Shown here piece after piece: positions 8,712-17,980 of a DNA stretch of 64,000 bases (position 1 is the stretch's first letter; each line of letters opens with the position of its first letter). The notes under the pieces are model-generated. The model was given only the letters and a program-made list of their open reading frames with translations. It was not told where the DNA came from and made no database searches. The translations under genes were made by a program, and so were the position numbers. Source of the DNA: Asticcacaulis endophyticus (GTDB taxonomy: Bacteria; Pseudomonadota; Alphaproteobacteria; Caulobacterales; Caulobacteraceae); NCBI RefSeq assembly GCF_014652575.1, contig NZ_BMZB01000004.1:289860-353859 (forward strand), in the 5' to 3' direction.

Positions 8712-9420
8712 TGCGCTGCCAGCCGCCGTCGGTTAAGCCTTCGAGGGGGCGATAGCGGGACTTGTAGTCCATCTTGGGGCTCCCCTTCACCCAATAGCCC
8801 AGATAGACATAAGGGTAGCCGACTTTTTGAGCCTGAGCGATGTGGTCAAGAATAACGTATCGGCCCAGCGATCGGCTCATCAGATCCGGATCATAAAAGC
8901 TGTAGACCAGTGACAATCCGTCGTTGAGCGCATCGACCAGAACGCAACCAATTAAACGCCCGTCCAGCCGATATTCAATGATATGTGTGCGCACCAGCGT
9001 GTCTTCGATCATGGCCACAAGGTCAGGCCAGGTCATGTCCATCATGCCGCCATCAGGGTGACGTGACCGAAGATAGCGTTGCAGTAGTTCGTATTGTTCC
9101 CGGCTGGCTTCGGCTTCGACAAACGATTTCGTAAGGTCGATATTACGCTTAAGTATCCGCCGATCACTTTTGGACAGGACGTATTCATTGACCGGGATGC
9201 GCACCGACTGGCAGGCATTACAGTTATGGCAGGCGGGACGGTAGGCGATGTTCTGAGAGCGCCGGAAGCCTATGGCCGAGAGTTGATCGTTGACGCTAAT
9301 GGCCTCCAGCGGCGGCAGGTGTACGAACACCTTACGCTCTTCCAGATTGGGCAAGTAGGGGCAGGGACCGGGGATGGTCAGATAGTACCTTAGTTTTCGT
9401 CCCGGAAAATGCTCGCTCAT
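8701..9420 (-). CDS. bpt: Aspartate/glutamate leucyltransferase (N-degron pathway)
   Basis: 239 residues. The protein matches the bacterial ATE1-like transferases that add Leu (Bpt) from Leu-tRNA to N-terminal Asp or Glu, marking proteins for ClpAP. Recognisable parts are the opening YYLTIPGPCPYLPNLEERK, the Cys cluster YRPACHNCNACQSVRIPV, and the C-terminal GNAT-like half with YLGYWVKGSPKMDYKSRYRPLE. Whether it uses Leu or Arg is not decided by sequence alone; proteobacterial members of this length are usually Bpt. It converges with, and overlaps, the MFS gene. Confidence 0.9.
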   Translation of the reverse strand: MSEHFPGRKLRYYLTIPGPCPYLPNLEERKVFVHLPPLEAISVNDQLSAIGFRRSQNIAYRPACHNCNACQSVRIPVNEYVLSKSDRRILKRNIDLTKSFVEAEASREQYELLQRYLRSRHPDGGMMDMTWPDLVAMIEDTLVRTHIIEYRLDGRLIGCVLVDALNDGLSLVYSFYDPDLMSRSLGRYVILDHIAQAQKVGYPYVYLGYWVKGSPKMDYKSRYRPLEGLTDGGWQRIKP

Positions 9421-9480
9421 AGCGCGTTACTGACGGCCTGATTTAAAATAGCTGGAGCCTTATCAGACCCCAAAAATGCC

Positions 9481-10380
9481 TTAAAGTGAAGGGCTATCTG
9501 GTAAAACAGGGGCTTCACGCAGTAAAATTATAGCGATGCGACGATTTCCGGCAAGGGTGGGATCATCCGGATACAGTGGCTCCTTAGCGGCCTTGCCGGA
9601 GACCTGAGCGATTCGATCCTGATCAACGCCTGCGCCTTGTAAAATCGATCGTGATGCATCTGCCCGTTGCGCCGACAGCGCCCAATCCTTTTCGGCACCG
9701 CCCGCAGCGCTGGCTGACGTATGGCCGGTGATTGAAATACGGTTCGGTAATTGATTGATAATCTTGGCGATAGCCCTAAGCAGCGTACGCGCCCGCTCAT
9801 TCGGACGGGCAGAACCGGCATCAAACATCGAGCGGCCTTCCTGATCGATCAACTGAACGCGCAGGCCTTCCGGGGTCTGGTCGATCAGAATGTTTTTAGA
9901 TAATTCCGCCAGTTCGGGCATGTCCTGTAAGGCCTGACGCAAGGATTCGGCCGCACTTCGGAACGATTCTTCTTCGCGCTTCAGAAGTTCCTCGCGCAGT
10001 TCGTCCTCGCTGGATTTCGACAAGTCGCCGGAGGTGGTCGACTGGCCATCACGGTCCTGCATATTGGGCGCTTCGGGGGCCAGTTGCTCAATAAATGCCA
10101 TGGCGCCGGCACTTTGCGCACCTTCATCGCCGACGGCCGTTCCACCCAGAATCCCGCCGGAGCCACTGGACGACGAAGACACGCTGGCGGGCGCGAAATA
10201 GTCGGCAACGCCGCGTTTCTGTTCCGGACTGGTGGTATTGATCAGCCACATCAATAGAAAGAAGGCCATCATGGCGGTCACGAAGTCCGCATAGGCGACT
10301 TTCCACGCGCCACCGTGGTGGCCGCCACCGACCACTTTTTTGACTTTTTTGATAACGACGGGGGCGTCGCGGCTGGCCAT
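9481..10380 (-). CDS. motB: Flagellar motor stator protein MotB
   Basis: 299 residues from an ATG preceded by AAGGA at good spacing; an upstream in-frame extension of 65 codons lacks a ribosome site and looks non-coding. A short basic N-terminus (VVIKKVKKVVGGG) leads into one membrane helix with YADFVTAMMAFFLLMWLI; Asp32 is the proton-carrying residue of the stator. A low-complexity Ser/Gly linker (about 60-75) is followed by an OmpA-type peptidoglycan-binding domain (about 165-290) with ISITGHTSASAAGG and NRRIAI. motA is not adjacent, as in Caulobacter. Confidence 0.92.
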   Translation of the reverse strand: MASRDAPVVIKKVKKVVGGGHHGGAWKVAYADFVTAMMAFFLLMWLINTTSPEQKRGVADYFAPASVSSSSSGSGGILGGTAVGDEGAQSAGAMAFIEQLAPEAPNMQDRDGQSTTSGDLSKSSEDELREELLKREEESFRSAAESLRQALQDMPELAELSKNILIDQTPEGLRVQLIDQEGRSMFDAGSARPNERARTLLRAIAKIINQLPNRISITGHTSASAAGGAEKDWALSAQRADASRSILQGAGVDQDRIAQVSGKAAKEPLYPDDPTLAGNRRIAIILLREAPVLPDSPSL

Positions 10381-10535
10381 GAAGAATCCTTGTAGGCAAA
10401 GGGTTTCATGATGTTTAACGCTTTTATAGTTAACAGGTGGTTGAAGGGCGAGGCCTTCAAGCTTTGGTTTGACCTTATGCCCTGTCTCAGTCCATAGAGG
10501 GTGTGTATGATTTAGACCGTGAACCGGAGATTCCC

Positions 10536-11009
10536 GTGACTCAAAAACCGCCGTTGCGCCATGTGCTTGGTGCATTTGCCACCGGGGTGTGCGTTATTAC
10601 GGCTCAGGCTAATGGGCAAATTATTGGACTAACGGCCAATTCGTTTACGTCGGTATCCCTTGACCCGCCGCTGGTGCTTTGGTGTCTGGATAACCGCTGT
10701 GAGCGGTATGGTGTTTTCGCCGGAGCCGAGGCTTTTGACATCAATATCCTCAGCAGTGAACAAAGTCCTTTGTCTGACCGGTTTGCGCGCGGTGATGCGG
10801 TGATCGGGGATCATGAGGGCTTGTTGACGCTTGATCATCCTTTGCGACTTAAGAAGGTCATCGGCTGGCTATCGTGCGTTACGCATGACACACGGGTCGT
10901 TGGTGATCACCTCCTTATTGTGGGCAGGGTCGAGGCCTACGATTACGGGGCGGGCGAGGGGTTGACGTTTTTTCGTGGCCGTTACGGCCAAACCCATATG
11001 TTCGGTTAA
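10536..11009 (+). CDS. Flavin reductase-like FMN-binding protein
   Basis: 157 residues. GTG 10536 is chosen because GGAG lies eight bases upstream; GTG 10503 would add 11 residues. The fold signature is seen in FATGVCVITAQANGQIIGLTANSFTSVSLDPPLVLWCLD and in the later DHLLIVGRVEAYDYG. Such proteins bind FMN and often act as the NAD(P)H:flavin reductase partner of a two-component monooxygenase. No oxygenase lies next to it, so the partner is unknown. It is divergent from motB and followed ten bases later by a dehydrogenase, likely in one operon. Confidence 0.87.
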   Translation: MTQKPPLRHVLGAFATGVCVITAQANGQIIGLTANSFTSVSLDPPLVLWCLDNRCERYGVFAGAEAFDINILSSEQSPLSDRFARGDAVIGDHEGLLTLDHPLRLKKVIGWLSCVTHDTRVVGDHLLIVGRVEAYDYGAGEGLTFFRGRYGQTHMFG

Positions 11010-11018
11010 GGTAGAATT

Positions 11019-11888
11019 ATGAAAATAGTATTCGCAGGTCTGGGGGTAATGGGCGCGCCAATGGCCGGGCATTTGGTTAAGGCTGGGCTGTCGGTCACGG
11101 GCTATAACCGCAGCCATGATAAGGCGCAGGTTTGGGCTGAAACGCACGGTGCGCCGGTCGAGGCGGACTTTGAGCGTGCAGTCAGCACTGCGGATATTCT
11201 GGTTTTGTGCGTAGGTAATGACACTGATGTGCGCGGACTGGTATCGCGCGCAATGAACGCCATGCGGTCAGGCAGCCTGATCATCGACCACACGACCACA
11301 TCGGCTAAACTGGCGCGGGAACTTTTTGATGTATGTGCATCAAAAGGCATAGAATTTGTTGATGCGCCTGTGTCGGGTGGGCAAGCGGGGGCCGTCAATG
11401 GCCAGCTATCGATTATGGTGGGCGGGAGTGCTAACGCCGTAGAACGCGCGCAGACTATTTTAGCCCCCTATGCCAAAAGTGTCACCCATATTGGTGAAGC
11501 TGGTGCCGGACAACTGGCCAAGATGGCCAACCAAATCGCTATTACCGGGGCGGTTCAAGGGGTGGCTGAGGCCCTGCATTTTACCAAATCGGCCGGTCTT
11601 GATCCGGCGTTGGTGTTTGACGCGATTTCCAAGGGGGCTGCCGGATCATGGCAGATGGAAAACCGCTGGGCGACCATGGCGGCGGATACATATGATTTCG
11701 GGTTTGCCGTTGATTGGATGCGCAAAGATTTGGGTATCGCGCTGGATGAAGCGCGCTCGAACGGGGCGCATCTGTCGGTCGCGGCTCTGGTCGATCAGTT
11801 CTATTCGGAAGTGCAAACTATGGGCGGCAAGCGCTGGGATACCTCATCGCTTCATGCGCGGTTAGAAGATCGTCGCAAAAAGCTTTGA
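11019..11888 (+). CDS. NAD(P)-dependent beta-hydroxyacid dehydrogenase
   Basis: 289 residues of the 3-hydroxyisobutyrate dehydrogenase / tartronate semialdehyde reductase family. The N-terminal Rossmann motif is GLGVMGAPMAGHLVKAG (about 7-23), the substrate loop is DAPVSGGQAGA, and the catalytic Lys is in GQLAKMANQ. It probably oxidises or reduces a small 3-hydroxyacid; the exact substrate (hydroxyisobutyrate, glycerate, succinic semialdehyde) cannot be decided. The ATG follows the flavin reductase stop by nine bases. It converges on hemB with a hairpin between the two stops. Confidence 0.88.
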   Translation: MKIVFAGLGVMGAPMAGHLVKAGLSVTGYNRSHDKAQVWAETHGAPVEADFERAVSTADILVLCVGNDTDVRGLVSRAMNAMRSGSLIIDHTTTSAKLARELFDVCASKGIEFVDAPVSGGQAGAVNGQLSIMVGGSANAVERAQTILAPYAKSVTHIGEAGAGQLAKMANQIAITGAVQGVAEALHFTKSAGLDPALVFDAISKGAAGSWQMENRWATMAADTYDFGFAVDWMRKDLGIALDEARSNGAHLSVAALVDQFYSEVQTMGGKRWDTSSLHARLEDRRKKL

Positions 11889-11913
11889 TTTCCGGGGTTT
11901 GGGGCCCTGGAAA
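11889..11913. terminator. Hairpin between convergent genes, possible bidirectional terminator
   Basis: Arms TTTCCGGGG and CCCTGGAAA (one G-T pair) around a 7-base loop, placed immediately after the dehydrogenase stop and before the hemB stop. There is no clear T-run on either side, so termination is suggested by position rather than by a full motif. Confidence 0.4.
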
Positions 11914-11933
11914 TGTATTGCGTCCCCAAGTCT

Positions 11934-12935
11934 TCACTTATTAAGTTTCTCAGCCACTTCTTTAGCAAAGTAAGTCAAAATGCCCGATGCGCCCGCCCGC
12001 TTAAAGGCCGTAAGGCTTTCCAGCACGGCGCGGTCGTGATCGAGTAAGCCCTGATCGGATGCGGCCTTGATCATCGCATATTCGCCGGACACCTGATAGG
12101 CGAAGGTCGGCACCTTAAATGTATCGGCCACGCGCCAGACGATATCGAGATAAGGCAGGCCCGGTTTGACCATAACCATGTCAGCGCCTTCCTGAATATC
12201 AAGGGCGACTTCGCGCAGGGCTTCGTCGGTATTTGCCGAATTCATCTGATAGGTTTTCTTATCGCCTTTCAAAGCCTTAACGCCGATGGCATCGCGATAA
12301 GGGCCGTAAAAGGCTGAGGCATATTTGGCGGCATAGGACATGATCAGCGCGTCCTTATGCCCGCGCGCCTCCAGAGCCTGACGGATCGCGCCGATACGGC
12401 CATCCATCATATCCGAGGGCGCAACAATATCGGCGCCTGCTTCATATTGGATGACGGCCTGTTCAATGAGGGCGTCAATGGTCGCATCATTGTCGATCCT
12501 ATCGTTGATCAGAAGCCCGTCGTGACCATGATCGGTATAGGGATCAAGCGCGACATCGACGATCAGACCGATATCCGGTACTGCGGACTTAATGGCGCGG
12601 CAGGCCAGTGGAATTATGCCTTGGGGGTCAAGTGCGGCCCGTCCATCGCTGAAGCGCTTACGTTCATCAATGTGAGGAAATAGCGCCAGTGCCTTTATGC
12701 CAAGATCGCGGGCGGCTTTGGCCTCACGTACGGCCTCATCAATGCTGAGGCGATCAATGCCCTTAAGTGATCCGATCGGATCGCGGGCAATGTCGCGGTC
12801 GTGGACGAATATGGGCCAGATAAGATCAGAGGCTAAGAGCGTGTGTTCCTGAACCAGGTCCCTGATCCAGCCATTTTGACGCAGGCGACGGGGGCGTACA
12901 AACGGGTAGGCTCCCGTAACAGGAACGAAGGTCAT
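11934..12935 (-). CDS. hemB: Delta-aminolevulinic acid dehydratase (porphobilinogen synthase)
   Basis: 333 residues. It joins two 5-aminolevulinate molecules to porphobilinogen, the step after hemA, which lies 1.5 kb away. The two Schiff-base lysines are in MSYAAKYASAFYGP and MVKPGLPYLDIV. Where zinc enzymes have three cysteines, this protein has DVALDPYTDHGHDG, so it belongs to the Mg2+-type, zinc-independent HemB seen in many alphaproteobacteria and Pseudomonas. The N-terminus RPRRLRQNGWIRDLVQE is typical. It is convergent with the upstream dehydrogenase. Confidence 0.94.
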   Translation of the reverse strand: MTFVPVTGAYPFVRPRRLRQNGWIRDLVQEHTLLASDLIWPIFVHDRDIARDPIGSLKGIDRLSIDEAVREAKAARDLGIKALALFPHIDERKRFSDGRAALDPQGIIPLACRAIKSAVPDIGLIVDVALDPYTDHGHDGLLINDRIDNDATIDALIEQAVIQYEAGADIVAPSDMMDGRIGAIRQALEARGHKDALIMSYAAKYASAFYGPYRDAIGVKALKGDKKTYQMNSANTDEALREVALDIQEGADMVMVKPGLPYLDIVWRVADTFKVPTFAYQVSGEYAMIKAASDQGLLDHDRAVLESLTAFKRAGASGILTYFAKEVAEKLNK

Positions 12936-12957
12936 TTAAAAACTCAAAATTGGAAAA

Positions 12958-13563
12958 TCAGTTGCCGGTTTTGCAGTCGGCATAGGCCTGAAAAATGTCC
13001 TTGCCAATACATTTGTGCTTGATGAGGCGAAGAAAGCCGACCGTCGAGGTGGTCAAAATCCACAGGGTCGCAATCAAGGTAAAAAAGGCAGAAACAATAA
13101 ATCCGGAAGCGGCGGTAATAATGGAAACAACGGGAATTTTGGAGGTATCAAGGTCGTTGAGATTTATATCTAAGGTTCGCCAGTCCGTCACATCATATTG
13201 GGTCATGAAAATCTGGATGATGGTGTAGGTCAGAAACACCGTGCAAATCAGAGCGATGAAGGTGGCCATGGACCAGAGAACGAAGACGACCCAGAAGTTG
13301 CGAATTTGATAGGCGTAGTGGCTGGTAATATAATTCTTGATCTGCGATTTTCGCATATAGGCTATAACGGCGGCGATCAACGCGGTGAGGCCAAGCGAAA
13401 ACGGACTAACGAATAATAGCCCGTATACCAGAAATGCCAGATTGCGTTCATCGGCCTCAGATGTCGCCTTTGGCGACGCGCTGATGCGGCCCCCCAACGT
13501 GGACTGAATACCGAGATGCGTCAAAATGCCGGAGGCTTCTGGACGATGGTGATCGGTTATCAT
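12958..13563 (-). CDS. DUF4870-like membrane protein
   Basis: 201 residues. A polar N-terminus of about 35 residues is followed by about four hydrophobic segments (LVYGLLFVSPFSLGLTALIAAVIAY, FWVVFVLWSMATFIALICTVFL, VSIITAASGFIVSAFFTLIATLWIL). The phrase KSQIKNYITSHYAYQIRNFW, where a cytoplasmic loop runs into the next helix, resembles the DUF4870 / Tic20-like group of small membrane proteins of unknown role. It lies 22 bases upstream of hemB in the same direction and may be co-transcribed with it. No function is assigned. Confidence 0.7.
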   Translation of the reverse strand: MITDHHRPEASGILTHLGIQSTLGGRISASPKATSEADERNLAFLVYGLLFVSPFSLGLTALIAAVIAYMRKSQIKNYITSHYAYQIRNFWVVFVLWSMATFIALICTVFLTYTIIQIFMTQYDVTDWRTLDINLNDLDTSKIPVVSIITAASGFIVSAFFTLIATLWILTTSTVGFLRLIKHKCIGKDIFQAYADCKTGN

Positions 13564-13649
13564 TCTTGATTTCCTTCCACGACACGCAGGAATAAGCGGG
13601 CATCATGGCAAATAATTGATGAAAATGCAAACCGTGATGCATCGCACCC

Positions 13650-14183
13650 TTATTTTAAGCTTAATCGTGATAGGGCCATAACGGTGTTCCAATTGCGCGC
13701 GGTCGCTGTGACTTTTAGAGCTTTCTCAATCTTTTCAGCAAGTTTTGACGTGCCCAAGCCCGATGGCGTGTGTAAATAAAAGGCCAAATCCGTAAGCGCA
13801 TAGGCTTCGTCCTCTTTTTTAAACGCGCCCAAAACTTCGTGATCAGGGTTAATCGCAGGGCTTTTCAGGCAATAAACGTGGAGTGATTTCGGTATCTGCG
13901 TAGCCTCTTTGAACGGATTGGCGGTTATGATCGCGCTAAAATCATCACGACTTAAAACGTGGATGCCACATTCAAATCCAAAAGTTTCTTTCACTACATC
14001 CGTAACATCAGTTTCAATTTTAGCGAGGCGGTCGGAACTTTTGAGAACCACATTGCCACTTTGGATGTAGGTTTCGACGTCTGTGTAGCCAAGGGATTCG
14101 AGTGCTGTTTTTAGCGTTTTCATTGGCATTTTTTTGTGGCCGCCGACATTAATGCCTCGAAAAAGAATGACGAACGTCTGCAT
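13650..14183 (-). CDS. DUF1697 family protein
   Basis: 177 residues from ATG 14183, which has GAGA about nine bases upstream; a TTG at 14204 would add seven residues. The opening TFVILFRGINVGGHKKMPMKTLKTALE and the phrase YIQSGNVVLKSS are the recognisable DUF1697 pattern. The family is cytoplasmic, alpha/beta, and has no assigned function. Codon use is poorer in GC than the neighbours (many AAA and TTT codons), which could point to transfer, since DUF1697 genes are patchily distributed. Confidence 0.85.
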   Translation of the reverse strand: MQTFVILFRGINVGGHKKMPMKTLKTALESLGYTDVETYIQSGNVVLKSSDRLAKIETDVTDVVKETFGFECGIHVLSRDDFSAIITANPFKEATQIPKSLHVYCLKSPAINPDHEVLGAFKKEDEAYALTDLAFYLHTPSGLGTSKLAEKIEKALKVTATARNWNTVMALSRLSLK

Positions 14184-14401
14184 GATAATGGTTCTCAAGT
14201 TCAATAAAATGAGGGGTTTATTTTAAGGGTGCGGCATTTAGCCCTACATAAATCGTGGAATTTAACCTAATATTATGGTCAAAGAGAAATGTTTCAGCCC
14301 AGTCTCTTAGTGCTGGGGCTGGTCAGGCGCGGATTATACCCTTATATGCGCGCCACAAATGCAAGGCGTAAGCGCTGTGTGCAGCGCCGGAGATTGATAT
14401 A

Positions 14402-15625
14402 ATGGACTATAATGCCGCTTTTGAGGCCGCTGTCGAAACCGTCCGTTCGGAAGGTCGCTACCGCGTGTTCGCCAATCTCAAGCGTCATAATGGTCAGTTT
14501 CCGCGCGCGACCTGGGAGCGACCTGATGGCACGCATCAGGACGTAACGGTCTGGTGTTCCAACGATTATCTCGGCATGGGCCAAAATCCGGTTGTGCTTG
14601 AGGCCATGCATAAGGCCATAGATGAAGCAGGTTCGGGTTCGGGCGGCACACGCAATATTTCCGGCACGACCTGGTATCATAATGCACTTGAAGCCGAGTT
14701 GGCTGATCTGCATCAAAAGCAGGCGGCGCTGGTGTTTACGTCCGGCTATGTCGCTAACGAAGCCACGCTGACGACGCTTTATAAAATTTTGCCAGGCCTG
14801 ATCATCTTTTCCGATGCGCTTAATCATGCGTCGATGATCGCCGGTATCCGTAACGGCGGCGGTGAGCGGCATGTCTTCCGTCATAATGATCTTGAGCATC
14901 TGGAAGCGCTGCTGAAGGCGGCCCCTGTCAATGCGCCGAAACTCATCGCCTTTGAGTCGGTCTATTCGATGGATGGTGATATTGCCGATATCCACGGCAC
15001 GGTCGCTCTGGCCAAAAAATACGGGGCGCTCACCTATATTGATGAAGTGCACGCGGTCGGTCTTTATGGTCAGCGCGGGGCCGGTGTGGCCGAGCGCGAC
15101 GGCATCATGGATCAGATCGATATCATCGAAGGTACGCTGGGTAAGGCCTTTGGCATGATGGGCGGCTATATCGCCGGATCTGCGGCTATGGTGGACGCCA
15201 TCCGCCTGTGGGCGTCGGGCTTTATCTTCACGACCTCTTTGCCGCCCGCCGTTATGGCCGGCGCCACGGCTTCGGTGCGTTGGCTTAAAGAACACAATGA
15301 GCGCCGCGACGCGCATCAGGAGCGGGCACAAACCCTGATGTGCCGCTTCCGTGAAGCCGGGATTCCGGTTTTGCCGTCAGTCAGTCATATCGTGCCGGTT
15401 CTGGTCGGCCATGCCCATCACTGCAAGATGATTTCGGATATGCTGCTCAATGACTTTTCGATCTATGTGCAGCCTATCAACTACCCGACCGTGCCCAAGG
15501 GGACGGAGCGCCTACGCTTTACGCCGTCTCCGGATCATGACGATAAGATGATGGATGAACTGGTATCAGCCATGGATAAGCTGTGGAGCCACTGCAATGT
15601 GGCGCGTATGCCCGCCGTGGCGTAA
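14402..15625 (+). CDS. hemA: 5-aminolevulinate synthase
   Basis: 407 residues. The enzyme condenses glycine with succinyl-CoA to 5-aminolevulinate and starts haem synthesis by the Shemin route used by alphaproteobacteria. It is a fold-type I PLP enzyme: the Schiff-base Lys is in [14 protein letters not shown], the PLP-phosphate region includes [13 protein letters not shown], and [12 protein letters not shown] holds the Asp that pairs with the pyridine nitrogen. The N-terminus ([17 protein letters not shown]) is the ALAS type rather than the related KBL or BioF type. glyA, which makes glycine, lies downstream. Confidence 0.94.
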   Translation: MDYNAAFEAAVETVRSEGRYRVFANLKRHNGQFPRATWERPDGTHQDVTVWCSNDYLGMGQNPVVLEAMHKAIDEAGSGSGGTRNISGTTWYHNALEAELADLHQKQAALVFTSGYVANEATLTTLYKILPGLIIFSDALNHASMIAGIRNGGGERHVFRHNDLEHLEALLKAAPVNAPKLIAFESVYSMDGDIADIHGTVALAKKYGALTYIDEVHAVGLYGQRGAGVAERDGIMDQIDIIEGTLGKAFGMMGGYIAGSAAMVDAIRLWASGFIFTTSLPPAVMAGATASVRWLKEHNERRDAHQERAQTLMCRFREAGIPVLPSVSHIVPVLVGHAHHCKMISDMLLNDFSIYVQPINYPTVPKGTERLRFTPSPDHDDKMMDELVSAMDKLWSHCNVARMPAVA

Positions 15626-15689
15626 GGCGGCTTGAACTTGGGCCTGATTCGCTTTTAAATAAACGCGTACGCTGAATCAGAGTTCGCCC

Positions 15690-15893
15690 ATGTCCGAAGT
15701 GCTGCTGGAATATCATCGCAACGGCGCCTATCTCAAGGTCACGGCTGTCGATCCGGCGACGGGTGAGGAAGTCAGCGCCATGGGGCCTGCCAGTAATCCA
15801 ACGGCTGTCAAAAGTCTGGCGATTACGAAATTGCAGAACAAACTGGCCGCCCTTCGCCAAACCCCGCCCGCCAAGCCCGGAAAATTCATTTAA
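15690..15893 (+). CDS. Small DUF6898-like protein
   Basis: 67 residues with the pattern VLLEYHRNGAYLKVTAVDPATGEEVSAMGP and a basic C-terminal helix (LAITKLQNKLAALRQ). It resembles the short alphaproteobacterial proteins grouped as DUF6898, whose role is unknown. It lies 64 bases after hemA in the same direction. The high match of codon use to its neighbours supports a real gene. Family assignment is from memory of the motif and is moderate. Confidence 0.65.
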   Translation: MSEVLLEYHRNGAYLKVTAVDPATGEEVSAMGPASNPTAVKSLAITKLQNKLAALRQTPPAKPGKFI

Positions 15894-15994
15894 AGCTTTG
15901 TGCTGCAACGCCGCATAGGTGGTTTTTTGTCTTGGAATCGCGGTGTTAAAGGTTTAACAGACGCTCTAAGTTTTTGCCTGGTCGCAATATTATA

Positions 15995-16068
15995 GCCGAA
16001 AACCGCCTTACACTTTTCGGCATATTGCTCCGGGTTTCAGGCCGCATGTCGCACAACTGACATACGGC
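15995..16068 (+). promoter_or_regulatory. Structured leader upstream of glyA with two hairpins
   Basis: Hairpin 1 has perfect 8-base arms GCCGAAAA (15995-16002) and TTTTCGGC (16014-16021). Hairpin 2 has 10-base arms with one mismatch, GCCGCATGTC (16041-16050) and GACATACGGC (16059-16068), ending 19 bases before the glyA ATG. Neither is followed by a T-run. This may be an untranslated leader controlling glyA, or paired protein sites; no known riboswitch was recognised. Confidence 0.4.
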
Positions 16069-16087
16069 TGCTTCAGATGACAGGATC

Positions 16088-17398
16088 ATGCCCGTGAACG
16101 CTCCCGCCCAGGCCGCATCGTTTATCCCGCAAGGATACTTTAACCATTCGCTCGAACAGTCGGATACGGCGGTTCTTGAGGCGATCAAGGGTGAGCTTCA
16201 CCGCCAGCAGCATGAGATTGAACTGATCGCGTCGGAAAATATCGTCTCAAAGGCGGTACTAGAGGCGCAGGGCTCGGTTCTGACCAACAAATATGCCGAA
16301 GGCTACCCCGGCCGCAGATATTATGGTGGCTGCGAGTATGTCGATGAAGTCGAAAAGCTGGCCATTGAGCGCGCCAAGACACTGTTCAACTGCGCCTATG
16401 CCAATGTGCAACCGCACTCCGGGGCTCAGGCCAACCAGGCGGTGTTCTTTACCCTGCTTCAGCCGGGCGACACCTACATGGGCATGGATCTGGCCTGCGG
16501 TGGGCACCTGACCCACGGTTCTCCGGCCAACCAGTCGGGGAAGTGGTTTAAGGTTATCCCATACGGGGTGCGTGAGGATAATCACCTGATTGATATGGAT
16601 CAGGTCGAAGCGCTGGCCAAGGAACACAAGCCCAAGCTGATTATCGCCGGGGCGTCGAACTACAGCCGCCACATCGACTTTAAGCGTTTCCGTGAGATCG
16701 CCGACAGCATTGGGGCCTATCTGTTTGTGGATATGGCGCACTATGCCGGTTTGGTGGCGGGTGGCCAATACCCCGATCCATTACCTCATGCCCATGTGGT
16801 AACGACGACGACGCACAAAACCCTGCGCGGACCGCGCGGCGGTATGATTTTGTCTAATGACGAAGCTCTGGGCAAAAAGATCAATTCGGCGGTATTCCCC
16901 GGTCTGCAAGGCGGGCCTCTGATGCACGTTATTGCCGGTAAGGCGGTCGCCTTCGGTGAAGCATTGCAGCCGGAATTTAAAGCCTATGCCGCTCAGGTCG
17001 TGGCCAATGCCCGTGTGCTGGCCGAAGTTTTGGTCGAGCGTGGTCTGGCCATTGTGTCCGGCGGCACCGACAGCCATGTCATGTCCGTCGATCTGCGCCC
17101 CAAGGGCCAGACGGGTAAGGCGACCGAGGCTGCACTCGAAGCCGCGGGCATTACCTGCAACAAGAACGGTATTCCGTTCGATCCGCAGCCGTTCACCATT
17201 ACATCAGGTGTGCGTTTGGGGACGCCGGCCGGGACAACGCGTGGCTTCCGTGAAGCTGAGTTCCGTGAAATCGGTCACCTGATTGCGGATGTGGTTGACG
17301 GTATGGCTGCAAACGATGGCCAGCCCGATCCGGCAGTTCAGTCGGTCGTGCTCGAAAAAGTTAAGGCCCTGACGGCTCGCTTTCCTATTTATGAATAA
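16088..17398 (+). CDS. glyA: Serine hydroxymethyltransferase
   Basis: 436 residues. It interconverts serine and glycine with tetrahydrofolate, supplying one-carbon units and the glycine used by HemA. The PLP Lys lies in [15 protein letters not shown], and the family signatures [25 protein letters not shown] and [11 protein letters not shown] are all present. AGGA five bases upstream of ATG 16088 supports the start. nrdR begins nine bases after the stop, so glyA-nrdR and the riboflavin cluster may share transcripts. Confidence 0.95.
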   Translation: MPVNAPAQAASFIPQGYFNHSLEQSDTAVLEAIKGELHRQQHEIELIASENIVSKAVLEAQGSVLTNKYAEGYPGRRYYGGCEYVDEVEKLAIERAKTLFNCAYANVQPHSGAQANQAVFFTLLQPGDTYMGMDLACGGHLTHGSPANQSGKWFKVIPYGVREDNHLIDMDQVEALAKEHKPKLIIAGASNYSRHIDFKRFREIADSIGAYLFVDMAHYAGLVAGGQYPDPLPHAHVVTTTTHKTLRGPRGGMILSNDEALGKKINSAVFPGLQGGPLMHVIAGKAVAFGEALQPEFKAYAAQVVANARVLAEVLVERGLAIVSGGTDSHVMSVDLRPKGQTGKATEAALEAAGITCNKNGIPFDPQPFTITSGVRLGTPAGTTRGFREAEFREIGHLIADVVDGMAANDGQPDPAVQSVVLEKVKALTARFPIYE

Positions 17399-17407
17399 AG
17401 GCTAGTC

Positions 17408-17980
17408 ATGCGCTGCCCCTTCTGCGGTAATCCCGAAACCCAGGTCAAAGATTCCCGTCCCAGTGAGGATGGGGCAGCCATCCGCCGCCGCCGGTCATGT
17501 AATGAATGTGGCGGTCGATTCACGACCTTTGAGCGGGTGCAACTGCGCGACCTGATGATCGTCAAGCGTTCCGGTCGGCGCACACCGTTTGACCGGGCTA
17601 AGCTGGAGCGCTCAATTTCACTGGCGCTTCGCAAGCGACCTGTGGATCAGGAGCGTCTGGACCGTATGGTGTCCGGCATTGTGCGTCAGTTGGAAAGCAT
17701 GGGCGAAACTGACATCAACTCCGATGTGGTGGGTGAGTTGGTGATGAAGGCCTTACGCTCGCTCGATGTCGTAGCCTATGTCCGTTATGCGTCGGTCTAT
17801 CGCGACTTCAAGGAAACCTCTGATTTTGCGCGATTCCTTGGGGACGAAGGCCTTGATCACGATGGGTTTGAGGTCAGTGTGCCGACCACCAGCCCGCCGG
17901 GAAATCCGACTCTGAAAGACCCGGTTGAGATTAAGCGGGGCTTAGGCGAGCAGGATCTGTCGCCGACCGATGATGCCTGA
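17408..17980 (+). CDS. nrdR: Transcriptional repressor NrdR
   Basis: 190 residues, longer than the usual 150-160 because of a C-terminal tail of about 35 residues. The N-terminal zinc ribbon has MRCPFCG and [12 protein letters not shown] (Cys 3, 6, 31, 34); an ATP-cone domain follows ([19 protein letters not shown]). NrdR senses ATP/dATP and represses ribonucleotide reductase genes. The stop overlaps the ribD start by one base (TGATG), and the nrdR-rib-nusB order is widespread in proteobacteria. Confidence 0.94.
   Translation: MRCPFCGNPETQVKDSRPSEDGAAIRRRRSCNECGGRFTTFERVQLRDLMIVKRSGRRTPFDRAKLERSISLALRKRPVDQERLDRMVSGIVRQLESMGETDINSDVVGELVMKALRSLDVVAYVRYASVYRDFKETSDFARFLGDEGLDHDGFEVSVPTTSPPGNPTLKDPVEIKRGLGEQDLSPTDDA

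Noticed and set aside
10403..10436. TTAA pairs upstream of motB as a CtrA binding site
   Set aside because: The spacing between TTAA elements is 11 bases, not the 7 required by the CtrA consensus.
14293..14331. GC-rich hairpin before hemA (CAGCCCAG / CTGGGGCTG)
   Set aside because: The arms mismatch by an extra G and there is no T-run or conserved context; too weak to annotate.
14342..15331. Minus-strand open frame (329 codons) opposite hemA
   Set aside because: Its translation is Arg/His-rich and has no family likeness, whereas the plus strand encodes an intact 5-aminolevulinate synthase.
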